This document shows positions 7,433-16,356 of a DNA stretch of 64,000 nt, piece after piece (positions within the stretch are counted from its first letter, which is position 1; every line of letters begins with the position of its first letter). A program made the position numbers and the translations under genes. The stretch is from Mycobacterium basiliense. Lineage in GTDB: Bacteria; Actinomycetota; Actinomycetes; Mycobacteriales; Mycobacteriaceae. Location: positions 2,108,001 through 2,172,000 of the forward strand of contig NZ_LR130759.1 of assembly GCF_900292015.1 (NCBI RefSeq). Direction: 5' to 3'. The notes under the pieces were generated by a model. The model saw only the letters and a program-made list of their open reading frames with translations, was not told the DNA's origin and did no database searches.

Positions 7433-9013
7433 TCAGAAGGGTGGGTCGTCGGGCAACGTAGGTACCGGCGGTGGCTGCCAGTCCGCTGGCAGCTCCTCGA
7501 CTTCGCGGGGTTCGTTGACCCACTGGCAGAAGGGGCTAGTGCTGGGATTGCCCTTGAAGAGAAACAGCATATCGCGCATGTGATTTCGGAACTTGCGGGA
7601 TTCGAGCTCTTGCTCTCGCGCCTGCCGCAATCGATCTTCGGCGACGTTGGCCATGCGCCGAATGTGGTTGCGGGTGCGTGCTCGGGTGACCCGGGCGGCC
7701 CGTTCGCGTGCCCGGGTTCGGGACCGGCACGGCGCGGGTTCGGAGAACAGCTCAGCACCGGCAGGCACCGTGCGATACGTCTTGCCTGTCGGCGACGTCC
7801 AGGTCACCGTGCCGTCTGGCAGTTGCCGGTCGTGCCAACCGGTGGCGCCGCGGTGAAATGTCTTGAGCCGGTGGTGCTGTCGGCAGAGGCACTTCAGATT
7901 TCCCAGCACGGTCAGACCGCCGGCGCCGGGGTCGGTGTGATCAAACGGAATGGTGTGGTCGATATCGCAGACACTCGCAGGGCGGCTGCATCCCGGAAAT
8001 CTGCAGGTCAGATCCCGACATCGAACGGCGCGGTCCAATGCGGCCGAGGGGTGGTACTTCAGCGCTGCCGTAGCGGTAGCGGGGTCTGCCGATAGGTGCT
8101 GGGCCCGGGCGGCGAGCTCACGCACTTGGTCGGCGTCGATGACGCCGTAGCCCTCCACATACCCGGGCTGTTGGCTCTGGCCTGACAGCGTGTCCGCGGT
8201 TGCCACCACGTTGACCAGCACCTGCGTGCGAGCCGCTTCGGCCGCGCCGCTCGTGCGGGCCGGGCAGTCGCCGGCTCCGCACCGGCATGACAGGGCACTG
8301 CTCGTGACCAGGGCGCCGAGCGCGTCCGCACGGCGTTGCTGCATGGTCCGAGGGTCGTTGCGGCACACGGTCGTTGCCAGCTGGGACAGTTTGCGGTCGA
8401 ACGCGGTTGCATCGGCGCCCGTCACGGTGCCCCACAACTCTGCCATCCCGTTGAGCTGAGGCGTGATACCGATCTCGCGCTCGTTGTCGGCCCTGCGCCG
8501 GCGTTCTCGGGCGGCGTCTGGATCGATGGCCAGCACCTGCCGGTCGATTGCGTTGACGATCCGCTGGCGTGACCAGCCTCGCCAATCGCAGATCCGGCCG
8601 GCCAATGATTCATCGAGTTGGGCGACGAGCTTGTCGTCATCGACGAGGTCGGTGCGGCTGATGATCAATTGGGCGGTGCGCCAATCGATGTGTCCCTCAC
8701 ATAACAAGGCGCCGATCCGGCGTAGCCGGGTGTCGAGCACCTCGGCGTAGTGCACCTGATAGGAAGCGGCGGCCGGTGACAGGTTCAATGCCGCTGACAC
8801 CTCGGCGCCAACCTGCTCGACACCGTCGATCGTCGCGTACGCCAGGTCCGGGTCGCTGAGCTCGGCGCGGCTACGGCGGCGCAGTAGCGCCGCTACCGCG
8901 GCCAGGCGGCGCCCGGTCAAGGCCGACTCCAGTCGATAGATGCCGTCGATTGCGGTGACCAACTGGTCCGGGGCCAAAGCGTCCCAGGACTCAACATCGC
9001 GGGTTCCGAACAT
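7433..9013 (-). CDS. 13E12-family DUF222/HNH endonuclease-like protein
   Basis: A 526-residue protein with the DUF222 helical region (~residues 20-290) and a C-terminal HNH nuclease motif: CSRPASVCDIDHTIPFDHTD, then GNLKCLCRQHHRLKTF, giving the paired Cys and His residues of the HNH fold (~residues 350-400). This is the repetitive mycobacterial 13E12 family. ATG 9013 (MFGTRD) is preferred over 9046: 13E12 proteins often start MF, and a near-perfect SOS box covers this ATG. The C-terminal ~80 residues are arginine-rich. A role as a homing-type or DNA-damage-associated nuclease is inferred from the motif and the SOS box. The open frame is intact. Confidence 0.88.
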   Translation of the reverse strand: MFGTRDVESWDALAPDQLVTAIDGIYRLESALTGRRLAAVAALLRRRSRAELSDPDLAYATIDGVEQVGAEVSAALNLSPAAASYQVHYAEVLDTRLRRIGALLCEGHIDWRTAQLIISRTDLVDDDKLVAQLDESLAGRICDWRGWSRQRIVNAIDRQVLAIDPDAARERRRRADNEREIGITPQLNGMAELWGTVTGADATAFDRKLSQLATTVCRNDPRTMQQRRADALGALVTSSALSCRCGAGDCPARTSGAAEAARTQVLVNVVATADTLSGQSQQPGYVEGYGVIDADQVRELAARAQHLSADPATATAALKYHPSAALDRAVRCRDLTCRFPGCSRPASVCDIDHTIPFDHTDPGAGGLTVLGNLKCLCRQHHRLKTFHRGATGWHDRQLPDGTVTWTSPTGKTYRTVPAGAELFSEPAPCRSRTRARERAARVTRARTRNHIRRMANVAEDRLRQAREQELESRKFRNHMRDMLFLFKGNPSTSPFCQWVNEPREVEELPADWQPPPVPTLPDDPPF

Positions 9014-9021
9014 AGTTTCGA
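9006..9021 (-). promoter_or_regulatory. Near-consensus mycobacterial SOS box (LexA operator)
   Basis: On the minus strand the sequence is TCGAAACTATGTTCGG. Against the mycobacterial SOS consensus TCGAAC-N4-GTTCGA, 10 of 12 defined bases match. It overlaps the ATG of the 13E12 gene, so LexA bound here would block both promoter escape and leaderless or short-leader translation. Confidence 0.72.
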
Positions 9022-9438
9022 TTATGTCGGTCGTGCACGACGACAACCGTCGTCAGATCCTCCACGCACGGCGCTTATCCACAGTCCGGAGTTCGTTCAC
9101 AAGTCGGGTCGAGGCCAGTCTTTGGCGCGCCGAGAAAATCTCGCGGCAAACTTGCTGACGTACGGTTAGATGATCTGCTTGACGAAATCTGTGGTCGCTG
9201 GCTGATTCCTTGGACGTGCATCGGATCGGATCGGCCGAAGTTGTCCTGAAAAGCGATATTTACCTGCGGGACAATAGCTTTCGCTAGCCCACCAGCGAAA
9301 TGCGGATGTGGCTGCTGACGATGTTGCCGACGCGTACACGCCGTTAGTCGAATATCCATCGGCTTATTCGCTGTGGCGATAGGATTTATTGCTGCCGAGC
9401 GCTCGGTCATCGCATTGTCCTGTGTGGGAGGTTGGCAG
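9022..9438. other. Intergenic region upstream of PE_PGRS gene, with one hairpin
   Basis: About 417 bp without a convincing gene between the divergent 13E12 and PE_PGRS genes. A short perfect stem, TTTCGCT (9279-9285) and AGCGAAA (9294-9300) around an 8-nt loop, is visible. It could be a regulator site or an RNA hairpin in the PE_PGRS leader. Confidence 0.45.
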
Positions 9439-11760
9439 ATGTCATTTGTGTTTGCGGTTCCGGAAACGGTGGCAGCGGCGGCCTCGGATTTGGCGGGCAT
9501 CGGATCGGCGCTCACCGCGGCCAACGTTGCGGCCGCATTGCCGACCACCACGGTCGTGGCCGCCGCGGGTGACGAGGTGTCAGCGGCGGTCGCGGCGTTG
9601 TTCGGGTCCTATGCCGAGGGGTACCAGGTCCTCAGCGCCCAAGCCGCGGCTTTTCACCAGCGTTTTGTGCAATCGCTAACGGCGGGCATGGGAGCCTATG
9701 CCGCGGCCGAAGCGGCCAATGCATCGCCGTTGGAACAGCTCCTGGGAGTGGTGAATGCCCCGGCGCAGGCGGTGTTCGGGCGTCCGCTGATCGGCAACGG
9801 TGCCAACGGAGCGGACGGCACCGGCGCTGCCGGCGGCGATGGTGGGCTCCTGATCGGCAATGGTGGCAATGGTGGTTCGGGTGGGGTTGGTCAGGTCGGC
9901 GGTACCGGTGGTGCGGCCGGGTTGTTCGGCAATGGCGGGGCCGGGGGTACGGGCGGAGACGGCGCCGCCGGCGGAAACGGTGGCAGCGGCGGGATTTTGC
10001 TCGGCAACGGCGGCGCCGGTGGCGTCGGTGGTGTCGGAGTCACCGGCTTGGTCGGTGGTACCGGTGGTGCGGCCGGATTTATCGGCAACGGGGGAACCGG
10101 TGGCGCGGGTGGGGCCTCGACGATGGCGCTCGGCACCGGCGGGATGGGCGGGACCGGCGGGGTCGGTGGGGTGTTCGGCAACGGCGGATTTGGCGGGGAC
10201 GGTGCCTATGGCGCCGCCGGTGGCACGGGCGGTGCGGCCAGTTTCTTCGGCGGCGGCGGTGTCGGTGGTACCGGAGGGATTGGCGCCTCCGGTGGCATGG
10301 GCGGGGCCGGGCCGCTGCTGGTCGGCAACGGCGGCAACGGCGGCCTGGGCGGGGCCGGCGCGACCGGTGGCGATGGGGGCGCCGGTGGGACGTTGCTGGG
10401 CAATGGTGGCAATGGCGGCCAGGGTGGGCCGGCGATGGCCGGCATCCTCGGTAGCCTCCCCGGCCAGGGCGGCAACGGCGGCAATGCCAACTGGTTCGGC
10501 TCGGGCGGAGCCGGTGGGCAGGGGGGTACCGGCCTCGCCGGGACGGACGGGACGAACCCAACCCCGACTGCGAACCCGAACCAGGCCGCAAACGGCACCG
10601 ACAACATGGGCAACGGAAATCAAATCGGCGGGAACGGGACCGCGGGTGCCACCGGTGGCGCCGCCGAGGACGGGGAAATCGGCGGCAACGGCGGCAACGG
10701 AATCTCCGACGACGGCTTCAACGGCACCGGCGGCACCGGGGGACAAGGAGGTACCGGCGGTAGCGGTGGCGGCGGTGGTGGCGCCGGCGGCCAGGGAGGC
10801 ACCGGTGAGACCGACAGCACCAACGCTGGCACGGCCACCGGCGGTGACGGCGGCACTGGAGGTTCGCCAGGGGCCGACGGCGGTGCGGGAGGTGCCGGCG
10901 GAGCGGGCGGTCAGGGCAGCAATACGGCCGCCGGTGACGCGCAGGGAGGCGCCGGCGGTAACGGAGCGGGCGGCACCTCGGCAATCGGTTTGGCCACCGA
11001 CGGCGGCACCGGCGGTGCTGGCGGCGATGGCGGTCGGGGCGGGATGTTCATCGGCAATGGCGGCGCTGGCGGCGCCGGAGGGATCGGCGGCACCGGCGGC
11101 GTCGGAGCCACCGGCTACGACGGCGGTGACGGCGGCACTGGCGGACAAGCCGTGACCGCCGCCGCCGGTACTGCCACCGGTGGCACCGGCGGCCTCGGCG
11201 CGGCCGGCGGCATGGGCGGCACCGGCGGCAACGGCGGTGCCGGTGGTGTTGGGGGCAACGGCGGCGCGGCCGGATCGTTCATCGGTATCGGTGGTGCCGG
11301 CGGAGCCGGCGGTGTCGGTGGCACCGGTGGCGTCGGCGGCGTCGGTGGTGTTGGCAGCAACGGTGGCGCCGGTGGCGCGGCCGACAGCGCCGGCGGAACG
11401 GCCATCGGCGGCGACGGCAACAACGGCGGTTTGGGCGGCGACGGTGGCACCGGCGGCATGGGCGGCGCCGGTGGCACCACCGGCGGCAGCGGGGGAGCCG
11501 GCGGGCTGATCGGCTGGGCGGGCGCCGCCGGCGGCACCGGTGCGGGTGGTACCGGCGGCCAAGGCGGCCAAGGGGGACAGGGTGGTAGCGGCGGGGACGG
11601 CGGTGCCGCCACCAATGGCGCGGTTAACACTGGCGGATCCGGCGGCAATCTGGCATTGGGCGGCAACGGCGGCGCCGGCGGTGCGGGGGGATCGCCGGGT
11701 GGCAGCACCGGCCTGGAGGGCCTGATGGGCGCCCCCGGTGACAACGGCAGCGCCGGGTAG
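9439..11760 (+). CDS. PE_PGRS protein (PE_PGRS46-like)
   Basis: A 773-residue protein. Residues 1-~98 form the PE domain ([20 protein letters not shown] ... [20 protein letters not shown]), followed by the GRPLIG linker at ~115 and a long Gly-Gly-X/Gly-Gly-Ala PGRS domain to the C-terminus. ATG 9439 is chosen because it starts the canonical PE domain and follows GGGAGGTTGG. Its position beside the Rv2636-like and IclR genes corresponds to PE_PGRS46 (Rv2634c). PE_PGRS proteins are exported by ESX-5 to the cell surface. A glutamine/asparagine-rich insert ([17 protein letters not shown]) interrupts the PGRS near residue 375. Confidence 0.95.
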   Translation: MSFVFAVPETVAAAASDLAGIGSALTAANVAAALPTTTVVAAAGDEVSAAVAALFGSYAEGYQVLSAQAAAFHQRFVQSLTAGMGAYAAAEAANASPLEQLLGVVNAPAQAVFGRPLIGNGANGADGTGAAGGDGGLLIGNGGNGGSGGVGQVGGTGGAAGLFGNGGAGGTGGDGAAGGNGGSGGILLGNGGAGGVGGVGVTGLVGGTGGAAGFIGNGGTGGAGGASTMALGTGGMGGTGGVGGVFGNGGFGGDGAYGAAGGTGGAASFFGGGGVGGTGGIGASGGMGGAGPLLVGNGGNGGLGGAGATGGDGGAGGTLLGNGGNGGQGGPAMAGILGSLPGQGGNGGNANWFGSGGAGGQGGTGLAGTDGTNPTPTANPNQAANGTDNMGNGNQIGGNGTAGATGGAAEDGEIGGNGGNGISDDGFNGTGGTGGQGGTGGSGGGGGGAGGQGGTGETDSTNAGTATGGDGGTGGSPGADGGAGGAGGAGGQGSNTAAGDAQGGAGGNGAGGTSAIGLATDGGTGGAGGDGGRGGMFIGNGGAGGAGGIGGTGGVGATGYDGGDGGTGGQAVTAAAGTATGGTGGLGAAGGMGGTGGNGGAGGVGGNGGAAGSFIGIGGAGGAGGVGGTGGVGGVGGVGSNGGAGGAADSAGGTAIGGDGNNGGLGGDGGTGGMGGAGGTTGGSGGAGGLIGWAGAAGGTGAGGTGGQGGQGGQGGSGGDGGAATNGAVNTGGSGGNLALGGNGGAGGAGGSPGGSTGLEGLMGAPGDNGSAG

Positions 11761-11794
11761 CAGTCGCTCCCGGAGCGCCGGTAGCGTCGTAGGC

Positions 11795-12583
11795 ATGCGG
11801 AAAGGAGATCGGCGGGCCGCGGATTCGCTTGCGCCGCAGTATCCGATCGAGTCCGTCGACAACGCGCTCAAACTGCTGCTGTTGTTGGGTGAGCAGCCTC
11901 AGATCCGGCTGAGCGAGGCCACCCAGTATCTGGGCGTCGCGTCCTCCACCGCACACCGGTTGCTGGCGATGCTGACCTACCGCGGTTTTGTCCGACAGGA
12001 CCCGGTGTCCAAGGCGTACCTGCCCGGTCCGGCGTTAACCAGCGTTGCATTCGCGATTTTCGGCCGCATCGACATCCAAGCAACCGCCACCCCGATTCTG
12101 CGCGGTCTCAGTGAGCAGCTGCGCGAAACCGTGCACATCGGCCTGTTAGACGGCGCCAGCGTCCGTTTTGTCGCTGCGGTAGAGGGCCCGTCGGCCGTGC
12201 GGGTGGCCTCGCGGCTGGGACGCACGATGCCCGCGCACTGCACTTCGACGGGCAAGGCGATGTTGGCCCAGCTTTCGCAACCGGAATTGCACCAGCTCCT
12301 GCCCGACGAGCAGTTGGCGCGCGTCACCCCGCGCTCGATCGGCACCCGCGCGCAGCTGGAAGCCGAGCTCTCCCGCATCCGCCAGCGAGGCTATGCGGTC
12401 AATCGCGAAGAGAGCGAGGAAGGTGTTGCGTCGATTGCGGTGCCGATACCGGTGCGCGCGCCGGGCCTGCGGCTCGCATTGAACGCTGCGGCACCTCGGA
12501 ACCGGCTGGACAAGTCCCGGCATGCAGCGGTTGCCGCCGCGCTAGTGAAGGCGGCCAAGGAGATTGGCGATCAACTGGGGTGA
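11795..12583 (+). CDS. IclR-family regulator, probable controller of the aromatic cluster
   Basis: A 262-residue protein starting MRKGDRRAADS. The winged HTH is IESVDNALKLLLLLGEQ ... LSEATQYLGVASSTAHRLLAML (residues ~15-75), and the C-terminal IclR effector domain runs from ~90 with TVHIGLLDGASVRFVAAVEG and GKAMLAQLS. IclR proteins commonly regulate aromatic catabolic operons (PcaR, PobR, PhtR). ATG 11795 has AGGC upstream and lies 34 bp after the PE_PGRS stop. It converges, with a 13-bp overlap, on the last gene of the Rieske dioxygenase operon. That gene is transcribed towards it, so the target is probably the operator at 16221-16247. Confidence 0.9.
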   Translation: MRKGDRRAADSLAPQYPIESVDNALKLLLLLGEQPQIRLSEATQYLGVASSTAHRLLAMLTYRGFVRQDPVSKAYLPGPALTSVAFAIFGRIDIQATATPILRGLSEQLRETVHIGLLDGASVRFVAAVEGPSAVRVASRLGRTMPAHCTSTGKAMLAQLSQPELHQLLPDEQLARVTPRSIGTRAQLEAELSRIRQRGYAVNREESEEGVASIAVPIPVRAPGLRLALNAAAPRNRLDKSRHAAVAAALVKAAKEIGDQLG

Positions 12584-13308
12584 TCACTTAACCGGGCGAC
12601 CTCGTGTCGCCAGGCCGCGTCGATGTTGAAGCCGGATCCCAAGTCCGGCAGGTCATCCCAGCTTGAGTCGTCGATTTCGCGCAGAGCGCCGCGGGCCGCG
12701 CATACCCGCAACGACATCTGGGCCAGCTTGTCCAGACTGATCCCCTGCAAAACCGCCTGTTGCACAGTGGCTGCGGCACTGGTGATTCCGTGCCCACGAC
12801 AGATCACCACCGGGGCGCCACCCATTGCCGCCACCATTTCCCTGCCGAGAGCCGAATTTCGGATCAATACCGCGCGTTCGTACACGGGCACGCCGTCGCG
12901 GGCGAGCCGGGTACCGGGAATGTCATAGGCACCGTAGATCGGCCGCATCGTGATACCGGCCAGATCGGCGGCGACCACCGACGGTGGGTGCAGGTGCGCG
13001 ACAGCGCGGTGGCCGGCATCGGCCCGCATGGTCTCGAGGTGCACGGGCAGCTCGTTTGGCACCCGGTATCCGTCGAGTTCGCCGTCGGCGCCGGCGGTGC
13101 CATCGAAGGTGATGAGCCGGATGTCGGAAGGGCGGGTAAACGCCACCCCGGTGTCGGTGTCGCTTCGGCACCGGACCAACAGATGATCGTCGTCGACTCG
13201 CAAACTCAGATGACCCAGAATGCCGTCGACCAGACCCCGCGCCGCGGCGACCCGGCAGCCCTGCGCCACCAAATTGCGTTGCTGGTCAAGCATTTCGGCC
13301 ATGTGCAT
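12571..13308 (-). CDS. Class II aldolase/adducin-family protein, candidate aromatic decarboxylase (PhtC-like)
   Basis: A 245-residue class II aldolase/adducin-fold protein. Metal-ligand motifs are visible: RAVAHLHPPSVVAADL (HxH, residues ~105-107) and a later VICRGHGIT. The family includes fuculose aldolase and ribulose-5-P epimerase but also 3,4-dihydroxyphthalate 2-decarboxylase (PhtC/PadC) and HCOMODA decarboxylase (CmtD). As last gene of a Rieske dioxygenase-dihydrodiol dehydrogenase operon, with protocatechuate dioxygenase nearby, a decarboxylase giving protocatechuate is the best inference. ATG 13308 overlaps the SDR stop by 23 nt; ATG 13302 is an alternative. Confidence 0.8.
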   Translation of the reverse strand: MHMAEMLDQQRNLVAQGCRVAAARGLVDGILGHLSLRVDDDHLLVRCRSDTDTGVAFTRPSDIRLITFDGTAGADGELDGYRVPNELPVHLETMRADAGHRAVAHLHPPSVVAADLAGITMRPIYGAYDIPGTRLARDGVPVYERAVLIRNSALGREMVAAMGGAPVVICRGHGITSAAATVQQAVLQGISLDKLAQMSLRVCAARGALREIDDSSWDDLPDLGSGFNIDAAWRHEVARLSDHPS

Positions 13309-14092
13309 CGCTGAGCCCAAATCCGCCGTCCGGGTGCGTGGTTTCGCCGGTGATGCCGCGGGAGCGGTCGGAGGCCAGGAAAACGTAGCTCCAGGCATGG
13401 TCTTCGCCGGTGAGTGCGACCTTGAGCGGAGTGCGCGCGGCTAGATCGCTGGCCCGGTCCGGAGTGTCGTCGAGACGAATGGCGTCAAGCCCCAGGCTGG
13501 TAAGACCGCGTAGGTCGGTGTTCAGCGTGCCGCCCGGCGCCACCCCGTTGACCCGAATCTGCGGAGCCAGCTCGTGGGCCAAGGCGGCCACCAGGCCGCG
13601 CACGGCGAACTTCGATGACACATACAGCACACCGCCGCGGGCGGGGTAGAACGACGATGTGGACTCGGTCAACACGATCGCGGACCCAGCTTCCCGCCGC
13701 AATGCCGGGATCGCGGCCTTGACCGACTGCAGATGGCTCAGCACATTGGTACGAAACATCTCGTTGAACGCCGCATCGAGGTTGTCGGCGTCGATGTCGG
13801 TCAACCCCCGGTAGAAATCGAAGACACCGACGCAATTGATCAGTATGTCCAGTCCGCCGAAGGCCTGCACCGCGGTCGCGACCGCATGGGCGTTGGCCGA
13901 TCGGGTGGTCGCGTCGCCCTCGATCACCGGAACCTGCGGAAGCTCGTGACGCAACCGGTCGCACTTGGCGCGATCATGTTCCAGTACTGCCACTTTCGCT
14001 CCTTCGGCGCGAAACGCGTCAAGGACGGCCCGACCTATCCCGGAACCAGCACCCACCACCAGCGCGCGCTTGCTGTCAAGCCAGCGCGTCAT
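13286..14092 (-). CDS. Short-chain dehydrogenase, probable cis-dihydrodiol dehydrogenase
   Basis: A 268-residue classical SDR. It has the NAD-binding GAGSGIG at residues ~14-20, an acidic residue after strand 2 (VLEHD) favouring NAD+, the active-site TESTSSF serine and YVSSK (YxxxK), and the C-terminal FLASDRSRGITGETTHPDGG. The organisation matches BphB/PhtB-type dihydrodiol dehydrogenases, which rearomatise cis-dihydrodiols. The start MTRWLDSK at 14092 overlaps the preceding small gene by 17 nt; the longer frame to 14128 lies wholly in that gene. Role assignment rests on fold plus operon position. Confidence 0.86.
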   Translation of the reverse strand: MTRWLDSKRALVVGAGSGIGRAVLDAFRAEGAKVAVLEHDRAKCDRLRHELPQVPVIEGDATTRSANAHAVATAVQAFGGLDILINCVGVFDFYRGLTDIDADNLDAAFNEMFRTNVLSHLQSVKAAIPALRREAGSAIVLTESTSSFYPARGGVLYVSSKFAVRGLVAALAHELAPQIRVNGVAPGGTLNTDLRGLTSLGLDAIRLDDTPDRASDLAARTPLKVALTGEDHAWSYVFLASDRSRGITGETTHPDGGFGLSDAHGRNA

Positions 14093-14327
14093 CGTCGGCC
14101 TCCGGCTCGTCGGGCAGCAGTGGCGCATGGCAATTGCCGATCATCGCGGCCAGCGTACGGGCGTTCTGCCAGGTAAGCGCCTCTACCTCGAGCACGTCGA
14201 GGCTGATCCACTGTCCGGTCCGGGGTGCGCTGATCAGTAGGCGTGCACCGTTGCGGGTGTCGATCCGCTGCACCACCACCTCGGAGAATTCGTTGGCCAA
14301 CATGATCGGTTCCCCCACAGGATTCAT
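14076..14327 (-). CDS. Small conserved protein of the dioxygenase operon
   Basis: An 83-residue protein starting MNPVGEPIMLANEFSEV; the ATG overlaps the small-subunit stop as ATGA. It has a beta-rich middle (VVVQRIDTRNGARLLISAP) and an acidic C-terminus (EPEADDDALA). No cysteines suitable for a ferredoxin are present, so it is not the electron donor. Similar-sized proteins accompany some actinobacterial ring-hydroxylating dioxygenase operons, sometimes carrying dihydrodiol dehydrogenase labels without evidence. The overlaps on both sides show it is a genuine cotranslated gene. Function unknown. Confidence 0.75.
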   Translation of the reverse strand: MNPVGEPIMLANEFSEVVVQRIDTRNGARLLISAPRTGQWISLDVLEVEALTWQNARTLAAMIGNCHAPLLPDEPEADDDALA

Positions 14328-14845
14328 AGGAACACCGCCAAGTTCTGCATCCGCAGTACCGATTCGTCGGCAACAATGTTGCGCCGGGCCAATTTCCAGC
14401 ATTGGTCGCTCCAACGAAGCAAATCCTTTCGGCCGCAGGACAATAGTGCCCCGTCGTTGACGTCGCCACGGCTGCGGAATAGCAACTCGGCCGATTCGAC
14501 CATCAGGTGGTCGCCGTCCTCGCCGGCGAAGGTACGCACATTGGTGATGAAGTGACGCAGCCGCGACGGGGGGTCTTCGGTCCAGGCGTGTTCGGTGGCG
14601 AATCGCGCCACCCGCTGGCCCAGCGAGTATTTGTCCTCGTCGAAATGGGCCATGCCCGGCGAGGTGTCGAATTCGGCGCCACGCGCGGTGGTCACCCGCA
14701 CGGGCATGACGTAGCGAATGTCGTCGGTCAGCGTGTCCAGCCAGGTCTCATATTGTTGAGTATCCAGCAGGTAGGCCTCGTCCACCAGAAACTGATGCGC
14801 CTGAAGGTGGCGAATATCGTTGAACGGTAGCGGGTTTCTCATCAT
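14324..14845 (-). CDS. Aromatic-ring-hydroxylating dioxygenase, small (beta) subunit
   Basis: A 173-residue protein of the ring-hydroxylating dioxygenase beta-subunit family (cystatin/NTF2-like fold). Characteristic segments are QFLVDEAYLLDTQQYETWL near the N-terminus, YVMPVRVTTARG, and LRHFITNVRTFAGEDG, ending SVLRMQNLAVFL. ATG 14845 overlaps the large-subunit stop (ATGA), so alpha and beta subunits should be made in equal amounts. The beta subunit is structural in an alpha3beta3 oxygenase. Confidence 0.92.
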   Translation of the reverse strand: MMRNPLPFNDIRHLQAHQFLVDEAYLLDTQQYETWLDTLTDDIRYVMPVRVTTARGAEFDTSPGMAHFDEDKYSLGQRVARFATEHAWTEDPPSRLRHFITNVRTFAGEDGDHLMVESAELLFRSRGDVNDGALLSCGRKDLLRWSDQCWKLARRNIVADESVLRMQNLAVFL

Positions 14846-16179
14846 GCCGACGCCACCTGTTGGGCCCACAGCTTGAGCAACTCGCGTTGGTTGTATTCGT
14901 TGTACCCGACTTGCGCTCGTCCCGGCCCATGGAACGATTCCGCGCCCAGCGCCTCATTGAGCGGGGTGTCGTCGGCCAGCAGGCCCATCCGGCTGTTGAG
15001 CAGCAGACGTCGGGCCATCGAGCCGCCCGCGGTAGTGGTCAGTGAAACCCAGTTCTCCACGTCGTCCTGCTCGAACATGCCGGTCGACCCGAAGCACATC
15101 AGGTAGGCCCGATATGAGTTCTGCTTGAACTGTTCGGGTGCCGCGGCGTCCACGGCGAACCACGAGCACACTTCGGTCTCGTTCTGGCTGATCGGCTGCC
15201 ACTGGCGAATCGAGATGAACGGCAGCACGTCTTCTCGCCCCGGGAGTTTGGGCCAGTTGTGCACGAAACTCAGATTCGGAAAACATGTTGCGGCCGAGAA
15301 CATGAAGCCGTCCTCACCGATCACCCGCCGCTGCTGCGGAGTCCACACCGCTGTCATCCGGCTGATCATGTCGTCGGGGTAACCGACATAGCGCATGCGT
15401 TCTTCGAAGGTGCCCGGCGGAAGTTTGTAGGTGGTGCCACCTCCTCGGTGCGCCCAGTAGGTCGCGCCGTCCTTGCGCTTCTGTGCCTTCGGCTCGCGAA
15501 ACAATCCGATCTCCACGATCGAGGCGTGCGTGTGCGGCGTGTGATACATGTCGCCGGCGAAATTTTCCGCCCCGATCTTCCAGTTCGCCTTGATCCGCCA
15601 GCGCTGCGGCCCACGCACCTGCAGGCCCGCGGCGCTCTGTTTGGTGTAGAAGTCCAGATAGAACCGGAAATCGCCCAGGTAGCCCGCCAATGGTTCGGCA
15701 TCCGCGTCGAGGTTGACGAAGATCAGGCCGTTGTAGGTGGCAATGTGGGGTGCCGGCAACAGAGTCTGGTTCTTGGTGAACCCGGCGTCGCCGCCGTACG
15801 CGTCACGGTGGAACGGCAGGCCGGTGAGCCTGCCGGTGTTGCGGTATGTCCAACCGTGATAGGGGCAGCGGAAGTTGGAGGCGTTGCCCATCTCCGCGCG
15901 ACACACCTGCATGCCGCGGTGCAGGCACATGTTGAACATCGCGCGCACCTCGCCATTGGCATCGCGGGCGACGATGAACGAATCGTCAAGCACCCGTCGC
16001 ACAACGTAGTCGCCGTCGTGCGGAATCTCCGATTCGTGCGCCACGAACATCCAGGCGCGGCCGAACAGCCGCTCTTTCTCGCATGCAAAAAGCTCTTCGT
16101 CGTTGTAGATGTGCGCGGGGACCATCCCGCGGCGCACGGTGTCCACAAGGCCATCGAAGGCAACTCGGTGATCGGTCAC
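14842..16179 (-). CDS. Rieske aromatic-ring-hydroxylating dioxygenase, large (alpha) subunit
   Basis: A 445-residue alpha subunit. The Rieske [2Fe-2S] ligands are C85, H87 (CLHRG) and C105, H108 (CPYHGW). The mononuclear iron site is H213 and H218 in GDMYHTPHTHAS with the bridging D210, and a carboxylate at D372/D373 in EQDDVENW. Length and spacing are those of phthalate 3,4-, benzoate or biphenyl-type alpha subunits. It adds O2 to an aromatic ring to give a cis-dihydrodiol. First gene of the five-gene overlapping operon, preceded by a perfect 12-bp dyad. No ferredoxin or ferredoxin reductase is encoded in the island, so electrons must come from elsewhere. Confidence 0.95.
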   Translation of the reverse strand: MTDHRVAFDGLVDTVRRGMVPAHIYNDEELFACEKERLFGRAWMFVAHESEIPHDGDYVVRRVLDDSFIVARDANGEVRAMFNMCLHRGMQVCRAEMGNASNFRCPYHGWTYRNTGRLTGLPFHRDAYGGDAGFTKNQTLLPAPHIATYNGLIFVNLDADAEPLAGYLGDFRFYLDFYTKQSAAGLQVRGPQRWRIKANWKIGAENFAGDMYHTPHTHASIVEIGLFREPKAQKRKDGATYWAHRGGGTTYKLPPGTFEERMRYVGYPDDMISRMTAVWTPQQRRVIGEDGFMFSAATCFPNLSFVHNWPKLPGREDVLPFISIRQWQPISQNETEVCSWFAVDAAAPEQFKQNSYRAYLMCFGSTGMFEQDDVENWVSLTTTAGGSMARRLLLNSRMGLLADDTPLNEALGAESFHGPGRAQVGYNEYNQRELLKLWAQQVASA

Positions 16180-16220
16180 GTTGGGCTCACCATCTCAGGT
16201 CGCGGATTCTGATCAACAGA

Positions 16221-16247
16221 GATAGATTCTGTATAACAGAATCTATC
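16221..16247. promoter_or_regulatory. Perfect 12-bp inverted repeat upstream of the Rieske operon
   Basis: GATAGATTCTGT (16221-16232), spacer ATA, ACAGAATCTATC (16236-16247); arms are perfect. It lies 42 bp upstream of the dioxygenase start, in an AT-rich island of an otherwise GC-rich region. Placement is right for an operator or activator site overlapping the promoter; the IclR regulator at the other end of the cluster is the obvious candidate, but a GntR- or TetR-type protein is possible. Confidence 0.75.
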
Positions 16248-16356
16248 AGAGTCTCGCGATGATCGGCAGCGCGCGGCACCGGCTGTTCAGCGGCCCGAGT
16301 GGCGATTCACCGTCGCTGCCACCAGTCGAGACCGCGACGCGTGGGCCGTGTCTCGA

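Noticed and set aside
9676..11871. 731-codon open frame on the minus strand opposite the PE_PGRS46-like gene
   Set aside because: GC-rich PGRS repeats lack stop codons in several frames; the product is an Ala/Thr/Gly low-complexity shadow with no domain.
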